A DNA stretch of 21,197 nt from Pelargonium nanum (lineage: Eukaryota; Streptophyta; Magnoliopsida; Geraniales; Geraniaceae), in assembly GCA_036897485.1 (NCBI GenBank), contig JAYMTF010001810.1, forward strand, positions 1 to 21,197, in the 5' to 3' direction. The notes under the pieces are model-generated. The model made no database searches. It worked only from the letters and a program-made list of their open reading frames with translations, and had not been told where the DNA came from. The position numbers and the translations under genes are program-made. Each line of letters opens with the position of its first letter. Within the stretch, counting starts at the first letter, position 1. Shown here piece by piece: positions 8,227 to 18,815 of this stretch.

Positions 8227-11200
8227 ATGGCTTTATCTCCCGAGAGAGATGTTGAGAGAGAGCAGAGGTTGAAGGAAGTCCAGGAGATTGGCATTAGCCT
8301 CCTCACTCCTCCTTCCTCCACTGAGGAGCTTTTGATGCTTCTGGATGTAATGGCCTCTTTACCTCTCTTTTCTCTCTTGTTATGTTATTTGCTGTGTGTC
8401 TCTTTTTTTTTACTTGCATTGTTTGTTTGTTTGGTTTATCAATTTGTGTGTTGAAGTAAAATGATGGGTTTATGATTGTTGGTCTCAAGTGGGGTTTTTA
8501 CTGGTAAAAATGATAATTTGGTCTTGCTTGTTCAGTTTGTACTGTTTGGATGTTGGAAAATAAATTGATGCTTGATGGGATTTGGTCATGGTTATTTGAG
8601 TTATGGGTTAATGATTGATAGTCTCAGGTGTGGTTTCTCAATGTTAAAAATGATATTTTGATAGGGGTTGATTGTTTTTTTCATTTATAATTATGAGGGT
8701 TAATGATTGTTAGTCTCAAGTGTGTTTACTCAATGCTGAAATGATGCCTTGATCATTAATCATGGTTTTTTTTCCGGGGTTAATGATTGATAGTCTCGAG
8801 TGTGGTTTTTCAATGTTAAAAATGATATCTTGGTATGGGTTGATCATTATTTTTTTGAATGATGGGTCATTGATTATAGCCTGTATGTGGGTTTTACTGT
8901 TTTTTCAGTGTTAAAAATGATGTTCGTTGATCATGGAGTTAATCATGGTTTGATGAATTAGGCTAGAGATTATCTTCTCAATTTTAAGATGATTATTTGG
9001 TATCAGTAGATCTTGGTTTTTGAGTTATGTATCAATGGTTAGTGGTTAGTCTTATCTTGGTTTCTCAATATCAAGAATGATGACTTGATATTGGTCACCT
9101 ATGTTTTGCGATCCAAATACTCTATTTTCTCCAGTGCTTATCATAATTATGGATCCAAATGTATTAGTTTTAATATGAGCTTTTAGTTCTGAATTGCACT
9201 TCACTAGTACCTCTCAGTTCTAAATGTGTGCATGTGCATTTCTAATTTCCTGTCATAGTATTTCTGTAATTCTGTAATATAAACATGTTAAATAATGCTT
9301 GGCTCTTGCTTATTGAAATAGTTTTGTGTTTCAAGTGTTTCACAATAGTTTGTAATCTAAAGGTTTAAATGTTTAGGTGCTTCTAGACAATTCCTTTCCA
9401 AATTCGTTATCAAAGTAGTTTCCAGGTGCTTATCATAATTGTTTAGTAATCCATGGGCGTGTGTATCTGTGCACGATCGTTTTTCCCATTTGCTCATCAC
9501 AATAATTTTGTGACCCAAATGTGTTGGCCTTTCCTTTTCCAATTGCTCATCATAAGAGTGCTGGTGACTGAAAAAACTGATCTTTTCCTATTTTCTTATG
9601 ATGACAATGCTATTTTCTTTCAATAGTTTGATTGGTTTCATGGATGTCAGTTTCTTTTTTAACAAGATGAAAATCTGCATTACTGTTCGTGGTTCTGAAT
9701 GTATAATTCAGTTTTCATCATTCTTCAGTTTCTGTTTTGCTCAACTTATTTATCAAATTAACATCAACCCTAGACTTGGACTTAGTTGCTTCTCATGGTG
9801 AATATGATTACTATTGCTCTGGCTGCTATGGTCTTTAACTGTGACCCTTTCAGTATTGGGGTTGGAGTAAAAAAATAATAATTTAGTACAGCAATATCTG
9901 AAAAGTTGGAGAGGCAAGTTTGACAAGCTAAGTAGTTGCTTCCTCATGCTTTCACCTTTTTCCATGTGCAAATTGATTTGCGAGTAGAAACTTTTTTTCT
10001 TTAAGTACAGATTTGTAAGCTAATACAACGAAACATTTGCAACTTGCAAGTGGTATATGATTTTGAGCTTATAATCTGCATTAGTGAAATGTTTTGTTTA
10101 CTTCGATTTCTTTGCAGACCTCGGTTGTCATGGAATCTATTTATCTTCTGCTCTGAAACTTTTTTCCAGTTTATCTTTGTTTCCCTTATTTGAGTGAGAC
10201 GTAAATCTGTTGTGCCTTATTCTTCCCTCCCCTCTCTTTCAGAAATCTGACAATCTGATGATGAAGATGGAGCAGTCTTCTTCAGAACCAACAAAACAAG
10301 CCCTTTTCCCAATGATGAGGGCATTGAAATCACATGAACTTTTCAGAAGTTCAGTGATGGATGTGAAAATGACTGTTCTATGTTGCATTAGCGAGATGAT
10401 AAGGATAACTGCCCCACATCCACCTTATAATGATGACGTGCTAAAGGTACTCAACCGTTCTAGTCATTGTCTATAAAAATGAAATTTTATTTATTTCTGT
10501 CTTTCTCATACAACAGACCTTGAATTGCTTGTCCATTCCATTGGTGCACAGGAGTTTTTTCACATGCTTGTTCCAGCTTTTGCAAGCTTGTCTGAAACAC
10601 CCATTAGCCGCATCTATGGGAAGGCAGCCTCAATTCTTGAAATAGCTGCAGAAGTGAGGTTCTGCTTGCTCATGTTGGACCTGGAGTTGGATAACTTGGT
10701 CGTCGAGATGATAAAACTTTTTCTGAAGATCATCAGGTAAGAAACTTGTCAAGTGTGCTCGTCATTTTCTCTTTAGTAGGGTGCTTAATTTCATAGTACT
10801 TGTTGATTTGGCTACCATTTCAAATCACTTTTGAGCTTCCGTCAACTAATGCAATATATTGAACACCGAGATCCATACCAACTAATCTGAATTCTGAAGT
10901 TGACGTTTATCATAAGCTTGTTTTTCTGTTCAATCGTCATGAATTTAGTATTCCCTTCAGATCTTTCTAGAAGTTCCTTTGGATGTGTGAGTTTTTTCTA
11001 TATAATCTATGCATTGAGCTCAAGAGGAGTAAACTCATATCTTCTCAGTATGGTTGACAACTGTTTTAGCGTTCATTACAAGAGCTGTTTAAATGGAGCA
11101 GTGGGTTTATTGAATTAGTTTGAGCTTCTATGTTGCTAGACTATTTAGAGGTTAGGATTGGAGATGCTCCTTGTCCACTTAGAGGTTTCATGTGGTATTT

Positions 11201-14200
11201 TCTTAGTATTCCTTAGTTGAAGATGGATAGGGTTGGTCTATTGTTTGCTGATATACCCTGGAACAGGAGCTATCATTGGTTTTGATGTTTTCATGGTTGT
11301 AACATATAACTTAATAACTGTCATATTTGATTGGCCACATATACTCAAAGTTTGAAGCTGTGAATAGTTTCTCAGTGACTGCTTTTTCCAAATTCAAATG
11401 ATAAATAATAACTGTTTGTTCAAACTCCACTCTAAGGTCCAACCACCCAAATGCTATATTTAAGCACATGGAGTCAGTTATGACAATGATGGTGGAAGAA
11501 AGTGAGGACATTTCCTTGGAACTTCTAAGTTCTCTCTTAGCTAGTGTAAGAAAGGAGAATCAGGTAACTATCTTTTTCGTTACCTTCTGTATTGGTTTTA
11601 GTTTATTTTGGATATTTTGTTGATCTCCTTCATTGATTATATCAGAATCTATCACCTGCTTCCTGGAAGTTGGGGGAAAGAGTACTGAAGAATTGTGCTG
11701 CTAAGCTTAAACCCTATATGATGAAAGCAGTGCACTCTTCAGCAATTTTTTTGGATGATTATTCTCAGATAGTCACTTCTATCTGGAAAAGTGGGTCCAT
11801 CAGCGATGAGGATCAGATCGGTGGCTCTGGGGAACTTGTGAGTTTCTCTCTCTCTCTCTCTCTCTTTTTTTAAAGCCCTGCCTGAGTGCTAATCTTCACC
11901 ATATTTGAAAGATTGCACATTTGAATCCATATAGATGAAATGTAGAATCATAAACTCATAGATACAAAATTCAATTTTCTTTTAATCAGGTACTTCAGGC
12001 AGAAGAGAACAACATTGAAATCAGGGCAGATCAAGATGAGCAGTCCCCGGTGTGTAATAATTCTTTCTAGTTACATTATTGCATTCATCGGATGAATTGC
12101 ACTGACATTGAATGCCATTAGTTGATGTCATTTTTATTTTCTTAATTGCTTTCCATATTGAACTTGTTTTCCAATGTTAAACTCATAGATACTAAATTCA
12201 GTTGTCTTTTAATCAGATCACTCTGGCACAGGAGAATAATGTGGAAAACAGGACAAATCAAGATGATCAGTTCCTGGTGTGTAACAACTCTTACCAGTTC
12301 TACTATTGCATACTTCTGATGACTGATACTGATGCTGAATATCATTTGTTGATGCAATTATTTTACATATTGAAGATCTTTACTAGCCAGAATCTTAAAC
12401 TGTTGTCTCTGAATCAGGTTACCCGGGCGGATGAGAATAACTCGGAAAACAGGACAGGCCGAGATGAGCAGTCCTTGGTGTGTAATGACTCTTTTGCCTG
12501 TTATATCTTGCAGTAGGGGTGATTTATATAATGATGAAAATTCTAGCTTTGGTTGTTGGCTTGGTGTCAGTGTGTAATCATTCATGCTAGTTCTATCACT
12601 TCTTAATTATGGTTTTGGTGGTGATGATGAAGATTCTAGCATTCTCATATGACTTCTTTTATTCCTTTTCCTTTCAACATATTTACTATTCTAGTCTTTG
12701 ATTAGCCAAATCTTTAAATCATCAAACTGATATTCGGTTTCTGTTCACCAGGTGACTAAGATATCTGCACCGGATGATGACGTCCCTAATGAAATCAGCC
12801 AAGCTGTGTTGAAGCCTTGTCACCTGAGTAAGATTAGCAGAAGTGCTGATGCAGATGATAATGCTGAAGTTGACAAGTTAGACTCAACCATGGTGCAAGA
12901 AATTGATCCTGAGACTGTTCCTAAAAAGAGAAAATGGAAGCCAAATTCAAAGATGTTGACAGATGAAGGCTATAGTCACTATCGGGGTTCAACTGAAAAG
13001 AAATCTCACTCTAGAAAGTCCTGTGAGGAAGGAGTTGGACCTTCACATTCTTCCAGAAAGGTTTCTTGTCCATCAACTCAAGATCAGGTAACAGTGCCTC
13101 CAGGATTTTCACCTAAGGTTGGGGAGATCAAAGGTGCTTCATCTTTAAGCCAAAACGGCAGCCTTCCTGAAGGAAGCAGCCGCAGAAGAGGGCGGCCAAA
13201 GAAAAATCGGATCATGTCGAATGAAAATGGTGATTCATGTATTCAAGTGTCTAAGGTTGATTCCCGTACAGATCAGGTCTACGATGGAACTCTGAAATCT
13301 GCAGATTTCCATGTAAAGAAGGAACCTGACGATAGTAGCTACCTGGAACCGAGACAAGGTATGTCATACCCTTGAGTTCTGACCTCTTTTCATCTGTTGT
13401 CAACTGTGAAGATTCTGATTTCCATGTCTGGAACAGTTATGTCCATTAAAGATGAAATTCCTGTGAAAGACACCCTCAAAAGAAAACGAAAGAGGAAGCT
13501 TACTGCTGGAAAGGGAGAGGTATGAACTTGTTATTACTTCTACAATGCTATATGTATCTGGCCTGCAACACATTTCTCCTATATTTCTTTTTCACACATG
13601 ATAGATTAACTTAGAAAATGGTCATTATTACCCAATGTTTTTATTTTCTTGTCAATGAACTCTATAAATTGTTCCTGTGCTGGTCTACTTCTGGTTATCT
13701 TCTTTTATATAATTTATCTTTTGGCCGAAGCCTGAGGTAGCATATACCGTGTTAGTTAGATAAATCCCCCGGACTTGTAGGCTGTACTCTGTACGATAGT
13801 CTAATATGTTGGAATTGTTGTGTGGCAACTTGTTCCAAATACTTGATACTTTTAGATTGCGTTTGGGAACTTGGATTTGATTTGAAATTTTGGATATGAA
13901 ATGTTGTATTTCAAATACAAACTACAAACTAATGTTTGGGAAACTATAAAATTTCAAATGACAAGGTAATAGTTGTCATTTAAAATCTCATGTTGTAGGG
14001 ATGATATGAGAGGTAGAGGATTTGAGCCAAATCCAAATTCTTTGAGTACTCAAACATTGGATTTGGTTCAAATCCAGAATATGAAATGAAACTCAAGAAT
14101 CCAACGCAGCATTAGGAAATACCAATAACATCATATCTGCAAGCTAAACTGTCTATTTCAATGATTTATCATCAAAATTCATAGCTGAACATTAAACCTT

Positions 14201-16186
14201 CCAACTTTTAGATACTTGTCTTTGAAATTTGGATAGTAGCTACATTTTATGTTTATAAAGAGAATACTTCCGTGAAGGTTTTATTTGTTGGCTTTGATTG
14301 AAGGTTGGTTGTGGCATGTTACATTCTAACAGTTTATGATTATTTGGATATAAATTTGTGAAATAAGGGACAAATTCCAAAGACTGATGAAGAAGTTTCA
14401 ATTTTATAGACCCAAAAGAATGTTCATAACTCAGACTCACTCTACTACATGAATTTTATATTCTGCACTTTTCCTCCTTGTTATGCTTAATGATTTTTAT
14501 GGTTAATTTTTTCATTCCAGGCTTCTATGATGTCTGACTTTGATGAGCAGTTGCTTGGCAAAAATATAAAGGTTTGGTGGCCGTTAGACAAAAAGTGAGT
14601 AGTTCATGACTTAATTCTAACATACCTATCCGTTATGTTCTTGTTCAAATAGGTTAATTTTTACTTCTTTAGTTAAGCTTACTCCGTTGGCAACATTGTT
14701 CATTGTCTTTTTTTCTTATGCCTAACAACATTTATGATGCCGGAGTATTGTTCCTAGTTCCTACTTGAGTCCTTTACTTGTTTTTCTTCTATTTAAAGTT
14801 CTTTTACTGAGATATATAAATTTCAAAATTTTCAGGTTTTATGCGGGCGTTATCAAATCTTATGACCATACGAAAAAGAAGCACAAGGTTTGTAATTCAT
14901 TAATGTCGACAAGCCATTTGTTCTCATTTTTTGTGCATATTACTAAACAACTTTTATAACGCACTCCAAGAACTAGGGTTGGCCTTTTGCCCAATCTCTG
15001 GCCGGCCCTCAATCAAATGACATGATAACATGATCCTGAATCATATGATTGGTCCCTTGTAGAGTTACTGGTTTCTATGAACTTCACCAAATTATATGTC
15101 TTGAATTATATAATTTTTCTCCTTATTTGGTGATGCCTGTCACATTATTCTCAGCACAAAATGTGTTTTGTGGGGTTGTTTGATGATTAAATAAATAGGT
15201 ATTATATACGGACGGTGTAGAAGAAATACTGAATCTCAAAAAGGAACGCTGGGAACTGATTGGAGACGATGTTTCACTAGATGGGGATGGGGTGAGTGTC
15301 TTGCATTGGTTTATGGTTCTATTTTTTTTTTTTTTTTTTTCATTTGCTCATCTTAAAACAAAAAATTATACACATTTCAAGGGTAAGTGATGCCTAATGT
15401 ATATCTGCTGGCATAATAGGAGCCAGAGGCCGATCTTCCAAACCATGACGCTTCATCTCACATGTAAGTTTTGCTTGCCTCCAGAATAATGTTTTCTCAT
15501 GAATGTAAGGCGTCCAGAAAGCAAATAAGTTATTCACAGGACGGCATTTTCAGATTCTGTCATTTGTGTCTTGGTTTGCATTTTTCTGCTTGGATATTCC
15601 ATTTTGTAACAGCAATACCATTTTACAAGGAAAGCAAGAACTCTATAGAAAATTGGTTGCCATCACAGGAGTAAGGCAGTAGATGTGAATGAGAGCTGTC
15701 GCAGTATATTCTTATATAAAAACAATGATACTCCAAACCTTCATACGTCACATTATAACTTTCACTATGTTATAGAATATACCATTGATCATTCTCCTTG
15801 ATAATAAATCATTGAACCGTCTTAGTCTCTGCTGTTCTTTTACTTGCGCAATCTTGTTTGATCGTTGTGTCCCTGACCAGAACGCCGAAGAGAAGGAATA
15901 GAAAGTCAGGGTCATCTGGTCAAGCAAAAGCAAGTTCATCACCAAAAAAAAGGTAGGTTCACATATCTTTATGAATTCTTGTATTCGATCTTTCTTGTGT
16001 TTTTTATCCCCAAGTCCGGACCAAAATATCTGAATATTTTCCAGGGGAAGACCTTCAGCCAAAAAACACAAGATTGAACTCGATAGCGAACCCCTCAAAC
16101 CTGTCATTGATGAACAACTGAATGGTCAAAACTCTACTAGCACTGGCAGTGGCTCCAAACCAATCACACCTGAGCCGGGGTATTAA
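8227..16186 (+). CDS. Plant PDS5-type sister chromatid cohesion protein with Tudor domain (PDS5C/D/E-like)
   Basis: Probable cohesin-associated nuclear protein. Coding exons: 8227-8346, 10243-10446, 10552-10736, 11437-11563, 11646-11837, 11990-12049, 12217-12276, 12418-12477, 12752-13358, 13437-13519, 14521-14594, 14836-14887, 15199-15291, 15420-15463, 15881-15952, 16045-16186. The sum is 2175 nt, 724 residues, in frame throughout. Residues 1-260 are the helical PDS5/HEAT-like part (SLLTPPSSTEELLMLLD, CISEMIRITAPHPPYNDD, ASILEIAAEVR). Residues 277-336 are three 20-residue repeats. Residues 337-566 are charged and probably disordered, with an AT-hook (RRRGRPKK, 480-487) and basic clusters PKKRKWKP and KRKRKRK (553-559). 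Residues 578-629 form a Tudor domain (KVWWPLDKKFYAGVIKSYD, WELI), a histone-methyl reader fold. A second AT-hook core, RGRP, is at 678-681. The start has a good context (AAAATGGCT). Weakest calls are the AAG acceptor at 11436 and the small repeat exons. Arabidopsis PDS5C, as I recall, is somewhat longer. Confidence 0.9.
8464..9095 (+). repeat. Degenerate minisatellite in intron 1 of the PDS5-like gene
   Basis: A motif of the form GGGTTAATGATTGATAGTCTC, then GTGTGGTTTCTCAATG and TTAAAAATGAT, recurs about six times with spacing of roughly 80-140 bp (units starting near 8464, 8603, 8693, 8776, 8861 and 9028). Later units are more decayed. The first unit is also present in the duplicated block at about 19400-19460. 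The 1896-bp first intron is by far the longest of the gene, and the repeat accounts for a third of it. Confidence 0.75.
9133..9590 (+). repeat. Second dispersed repeat in intron 1
   Basis: A short motif like GTGCTTATCATAATTAT followed by ATCCAAATGT or similar appears about four times (near 9137, 9427, 9490 and 9543: GCTTATCATAAT, GCTTATCATAAT, GCTCATCACAAT, GCTCATCATAAG). It is weaker than the preceding minisatellite and may be the worn end of the same amplification process. Confidence 0.45.
11845..11872 (+). repeat. (TC)n microsatellite and T-run in intron 5
   Basis: About ten TC units followed by eight T lie directly after the donor of exon 5 (GTGAGT at 11838). This is a likely length-polymorphic site. 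A 19-T run in a later intron (15322-15340) is another. Confidence 0.9.
11957..12477 (+). repeat. Tandem triplication of a 60-nt exon within the PDS5-like gene
   Basis: Exons at 11990-12049, 12217-12276 and 12418-12477 are each exactly 60 nt, each phase 0 on both sides, and clearly homologous. They follow a pattern V-T-x-A-x-E-N-N-x-E-N-R-T-x-x-D-E-Q-S-L. The introns are copied too: the 33 bases before the first two exons (11957-11989 and 12184-12216, CATAGATAC...TTTTAATCAG) differ at only three positions, and all three exons are followed by a GTGTGTAA donor. The next exon (12752) starts with the same VT-type residues and may be a decayed fourth unit. Any of them could be skipped without changing frame. 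Confidence 0.85.
13855..14111. mobile_element. MITE in intron 10 of the PDS5-like gene
   Basis: About 257 bp bounded by TTA at 13852-13854 and 14112-14114, which fits a 3-bp target duplication of the PIF/Harbinger (Tourist) type. The ends are imperfect inverted repeats: left GATTGCGTTTGGGAAC, right (minus strand) TGCTGCGTTGGATTC. Further inward complementary pieces rich in GGATTTG and GAAATTT extend the symmetry. No coding capacity. The element sits in a 1001-bp intron and is absent from the spliced message. Confidence 0.6.
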
Positions 16187-16219
16187 CTAGCCATCTAGAA
16201 TCAATGGAGGTGTGTGAAT

Positions 16220-17170
16220 GATAATACTTTTGGTACGTTCCTCATTGCTACATTGTAGCATCAGATAGGCTAGTTAATGTACTGTGACTAAATGTTAATT
16301 GGTTTCATATATTACATTTGCAGTGATGATGCAGCTCTTGGTGAGCCTAGGATCTCATGACAGCGTTGCAGCTTGTGCTTAGAAAATCATTGATTGGCTC
16401 ATGATGGCCTCGTTCAAGGTCTTCTTGAAGGGGCGAAGGCCATCGAGAAGCATGCTGCCCGGCTCTGTGTCCTTCCAGAGGACTGTGATCAGGCTGACTA
16501 TGTTAAACGTGTCAAAGCACTCTGTGCTGACCACAATGAAAACTCGATCACAGTTCCCATTTCCAAGTCCATTGGCGAGTGGTCTGGTGTAAGTATTCAT
16601 TTCCATATATTGATTCTTTCTTTTCTTGTAATAATAGGTCTTCTCTTGTTATTGCCGAGTTCGTGGCTTGATTCTATTCCTTGATAATTTGACCTTTTCA
16701 TAAGTATATTACAAATCACCCTCTTTCTTGATCTGTGAATTTTCTCATTATTAGTTTTTACCATTTAAGTTTCTGTTTGTTTTGAAATAGAAAAACCTTG
16801 ATCTTCATTTCTCTATCTCTCTTGATTTGGGCCGTCTCTGTGCAGCTATGCAAGATCGACTCTGAAGGCAAGGCGGGAAAGGTTGTTGGTTGCTCTTGCG
16901 TCGTGGTGGGGAGGACACAGAGGGTCTCCACATTGTGCAGCAGCACGTTAAGGCGTAAACTAAGACGCAATGAGACTTGTTTTTACTGTCTGTAATGATC
17001 TTTTTTTCCATGTTATGATCATGTATATATATGGGAGTTTTGACTCCTAATATTTACATAGCAGACATGGTTTTGATTGTTGAAGTTGAACCCATTATCT
17101 TAAAAATGTTCTGTTTGATGTCATTTTGTTTATGTTCTGTCCTGATATTAGTGATATATTTTATTGGAGT
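16220..17170 (+). pseudogene. eS12 (RPS12) pseudogene, duplicated with introns
   Basis: This is an unprocessed copy of the eS12 gene at 2953-3920. Homology starts inside intron 2 (GATAATACTTTTGGTACG at 16220 matches 3043), so promoter, leader, start codon and first exons are missing. The exon-3 relic (16324-16588) has lost about 27 nt of the N-terminal coding lead, has a 1-nt deletion (CCTAGGATC for CCTATGGATC) that brings in TGA, then a 4-nt insertion (CATTGATTGGC) that restores the frame. The rest of that exon stays open ([27 protein letters not shown]). Intron 3 (16589-16845) is intact with GTAAGT and TGCAG. Intron 4 is gone together with about 10 exonic bases, which shifts the end of the frame. 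The stop equivalent is at 16956-16958. Shared 3' flank continues to about 17165. Over 63 nt of exon 4 I count 8 differences from the intact gene. Confidence 0.92.
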
Positions 17171-17820
17171 AGTTCTTTTGATTAGCATTCATGTCTTCAA
17201 TTTCTTGTTCAGTTTGCTGAAAATAGGTTAAAAGACAGTCTGATTCATTTGTTCTAAACATTTATTAGGGTTATTTTTGTTCCGGAGAATGTTTCAAAAT
17301 GGTTCTCTTAATATTTTTAGGGTCATTAGTGCCTCCTTACCGAAGTAATCGTTACGGCACTTCCACATTAAAATTTCAAATTATTTAATTTAACAAAAAA
17401 AGAAATTTAATAATCATAATTTGACGGTTTAGTTATAGGATTAACCAATTTAGATCACAACAGATATTAAGATGATCAAATTAAAACAATCGGGATATTG
17501 AAATAACTAAACTGAACCCTTTTTCCTATTTTATATCAAAACCACGTAGTTTTAGATTCAACTGATATAAATATAACATTAGTTAATTGATATACAATTT
17601 ATTCATTTTATATGGTTCAAGAACTTCACCTCAATTGACTTGAAAAAAAGAAGAAGATGAATTTGACTTTATTAAAAAGACTAGTAAGTTTATTTACCCA
17701 AAATGATGACAAAAATTAATATCGCGATAATTTATAATTTTGTTATTATTTGTTTTAATCAGTGCTACTATTTAAGTCTTTGATGATTACCAAAGTTTCA
17801 CTCAACCATTCGATCTCACC
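17171..17820. other. AT-rich spacer inside the duplicated block
   Basis: No gene is recognised. Similarity to the first block is hard to follow by eye here. I see no trace of the LINE or of its AATAGAGGTGT target duplication. Confidence 0.4.
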
Positions 17821-17830
17821 ACTCTAGCAA

Positions 17831-18123
17831 CTCTAGTTAGCGCTTCTAGATCGTTCTTCAAATTATTTATACACTTGATCCACCCATCTAATTACTTGAG
17901 TTAACTCTAGTTAGTACATCTAGATATTTTTCTCATACAATTTACAATCACTCCACTCACCAACCACTCGAGTTAACCCTAGTTAAAGCTTCTAGATTCT
18001 TCCTTGTGCTATTTATACTCGCTCTTATATACTGAGTGTTCACCAACCCTAATTACTCCGCCTCCCTTCTTATCTTGACGGTTCTTGTATATTCTTCAAT
18101 CTCGTGCTTTGTTTTGTTAATCG
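17831..18123 (+). promoter_or_regulatory. Heat-shock-element-like tandem repeats, second copy
   Basis: Three units of CTAGTTA..TCTAGAT type, parallel to 5605-5956. The best motifs are 17844-17856 (TTC TA GAT CG TTC) and 17990-18002 (TTC TA GAT TC TTC); the middle unit (ACATCTAGATATTTTTC) is degenerate. A TATA-like CTATTTATA (18009-18017) and a shared leader-like stretch (CTCCGCCTCCCTTCTTATC) follow, ending near a GTAAAT donor-like site at 18124. No coding sequence follows in either copy. Confidence 0.45.
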
Positions 18124-18605
18124 GTAAATTAGTCTGTATAATCTTATATTCTATTTATCATTTCACTAATTTTCTAGCTAAATTGATTTGCATATCAATG
18201 ATCATGATTTAATTTCATTTATAGTACAAATTTTATTATTAGGTTGTAGATATGTTGATTTTCATCTCGTCTACGATCAATTTCGTCACCCTTAATTTTC
18301 TTAATTAATTTTATCGAAGTTTCAATATTCTGAATTTCAATCAAATGGTGAGTAATTCTTAATTCAATTTTGTCTAGTAACTTACGCTTAATAATATTTT
18401 ATAGTTCTGCTCGGCATTAACAACATTTTGCATCAAAGAAGTTTTTCTCTCTATTTATATTTTTTATTAGATCAACCATTTTACTTAATCTGCTTAGCCC
18501 CTAATCATTTCCCTTATCACAATATATGTATTATATGCTATTTTTTCTTTTTCTTTTTCCTTTTTATCTTAAAATTGACATTAACAATTTTTTTTTACCT
18601 TTTAG

Positions 18606-18815
18606 CAGGTCAACTTATATACACATGTTGTTTTGGACGGGTAAAAAACTTGACACTTTTGCTCCGTTTAAAGTGTTTGTAAGAAAAAAATACTTGCGAT
18701 TAACTCTCGCAGTTTTGAGGATTGAAACCAACGACCTGATAAGCATTCTACTAAACTTCCGATATTTTTCTCATTCTTGAAGGTGAAGCCAAATAGATAT
18801 TTAAGGTAAATATCT
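18606..18815 (-). mobile_element. SINE-like element, second copy
   Basis: Matches 6560-6760, with the same B-box-like GGTTTCAATCC on the minus strand (plus 18719-18729). As it occupies the same relative place in both blocks, it was probably present before the duplication. The 84-codon frames that cross it at 18428-18780 are chance frames over the repeat. Confidence 0.35.

Noticed and set aside
12202..12516. 104-codon plus-strand frame
   Set aside because: It reads exons 7 and 8 of the PDS5-like gene through their intron. The tandem-exon model with conserved splice sites explains it better.
15748..16107. 119-codon minus-strand frame over PDS5 exons 15 and 16
   Set aside because: The longest antisense frame, but it crosses well-supported exon and intron sequence of the PDS5-like gene and shows no domain.
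16394..16684. A second functional eS12 gene
   Set aside because: It lacks promoter, start codon and first exons, carries frame-breaking indels, and lost intron 4 with exonic bases.
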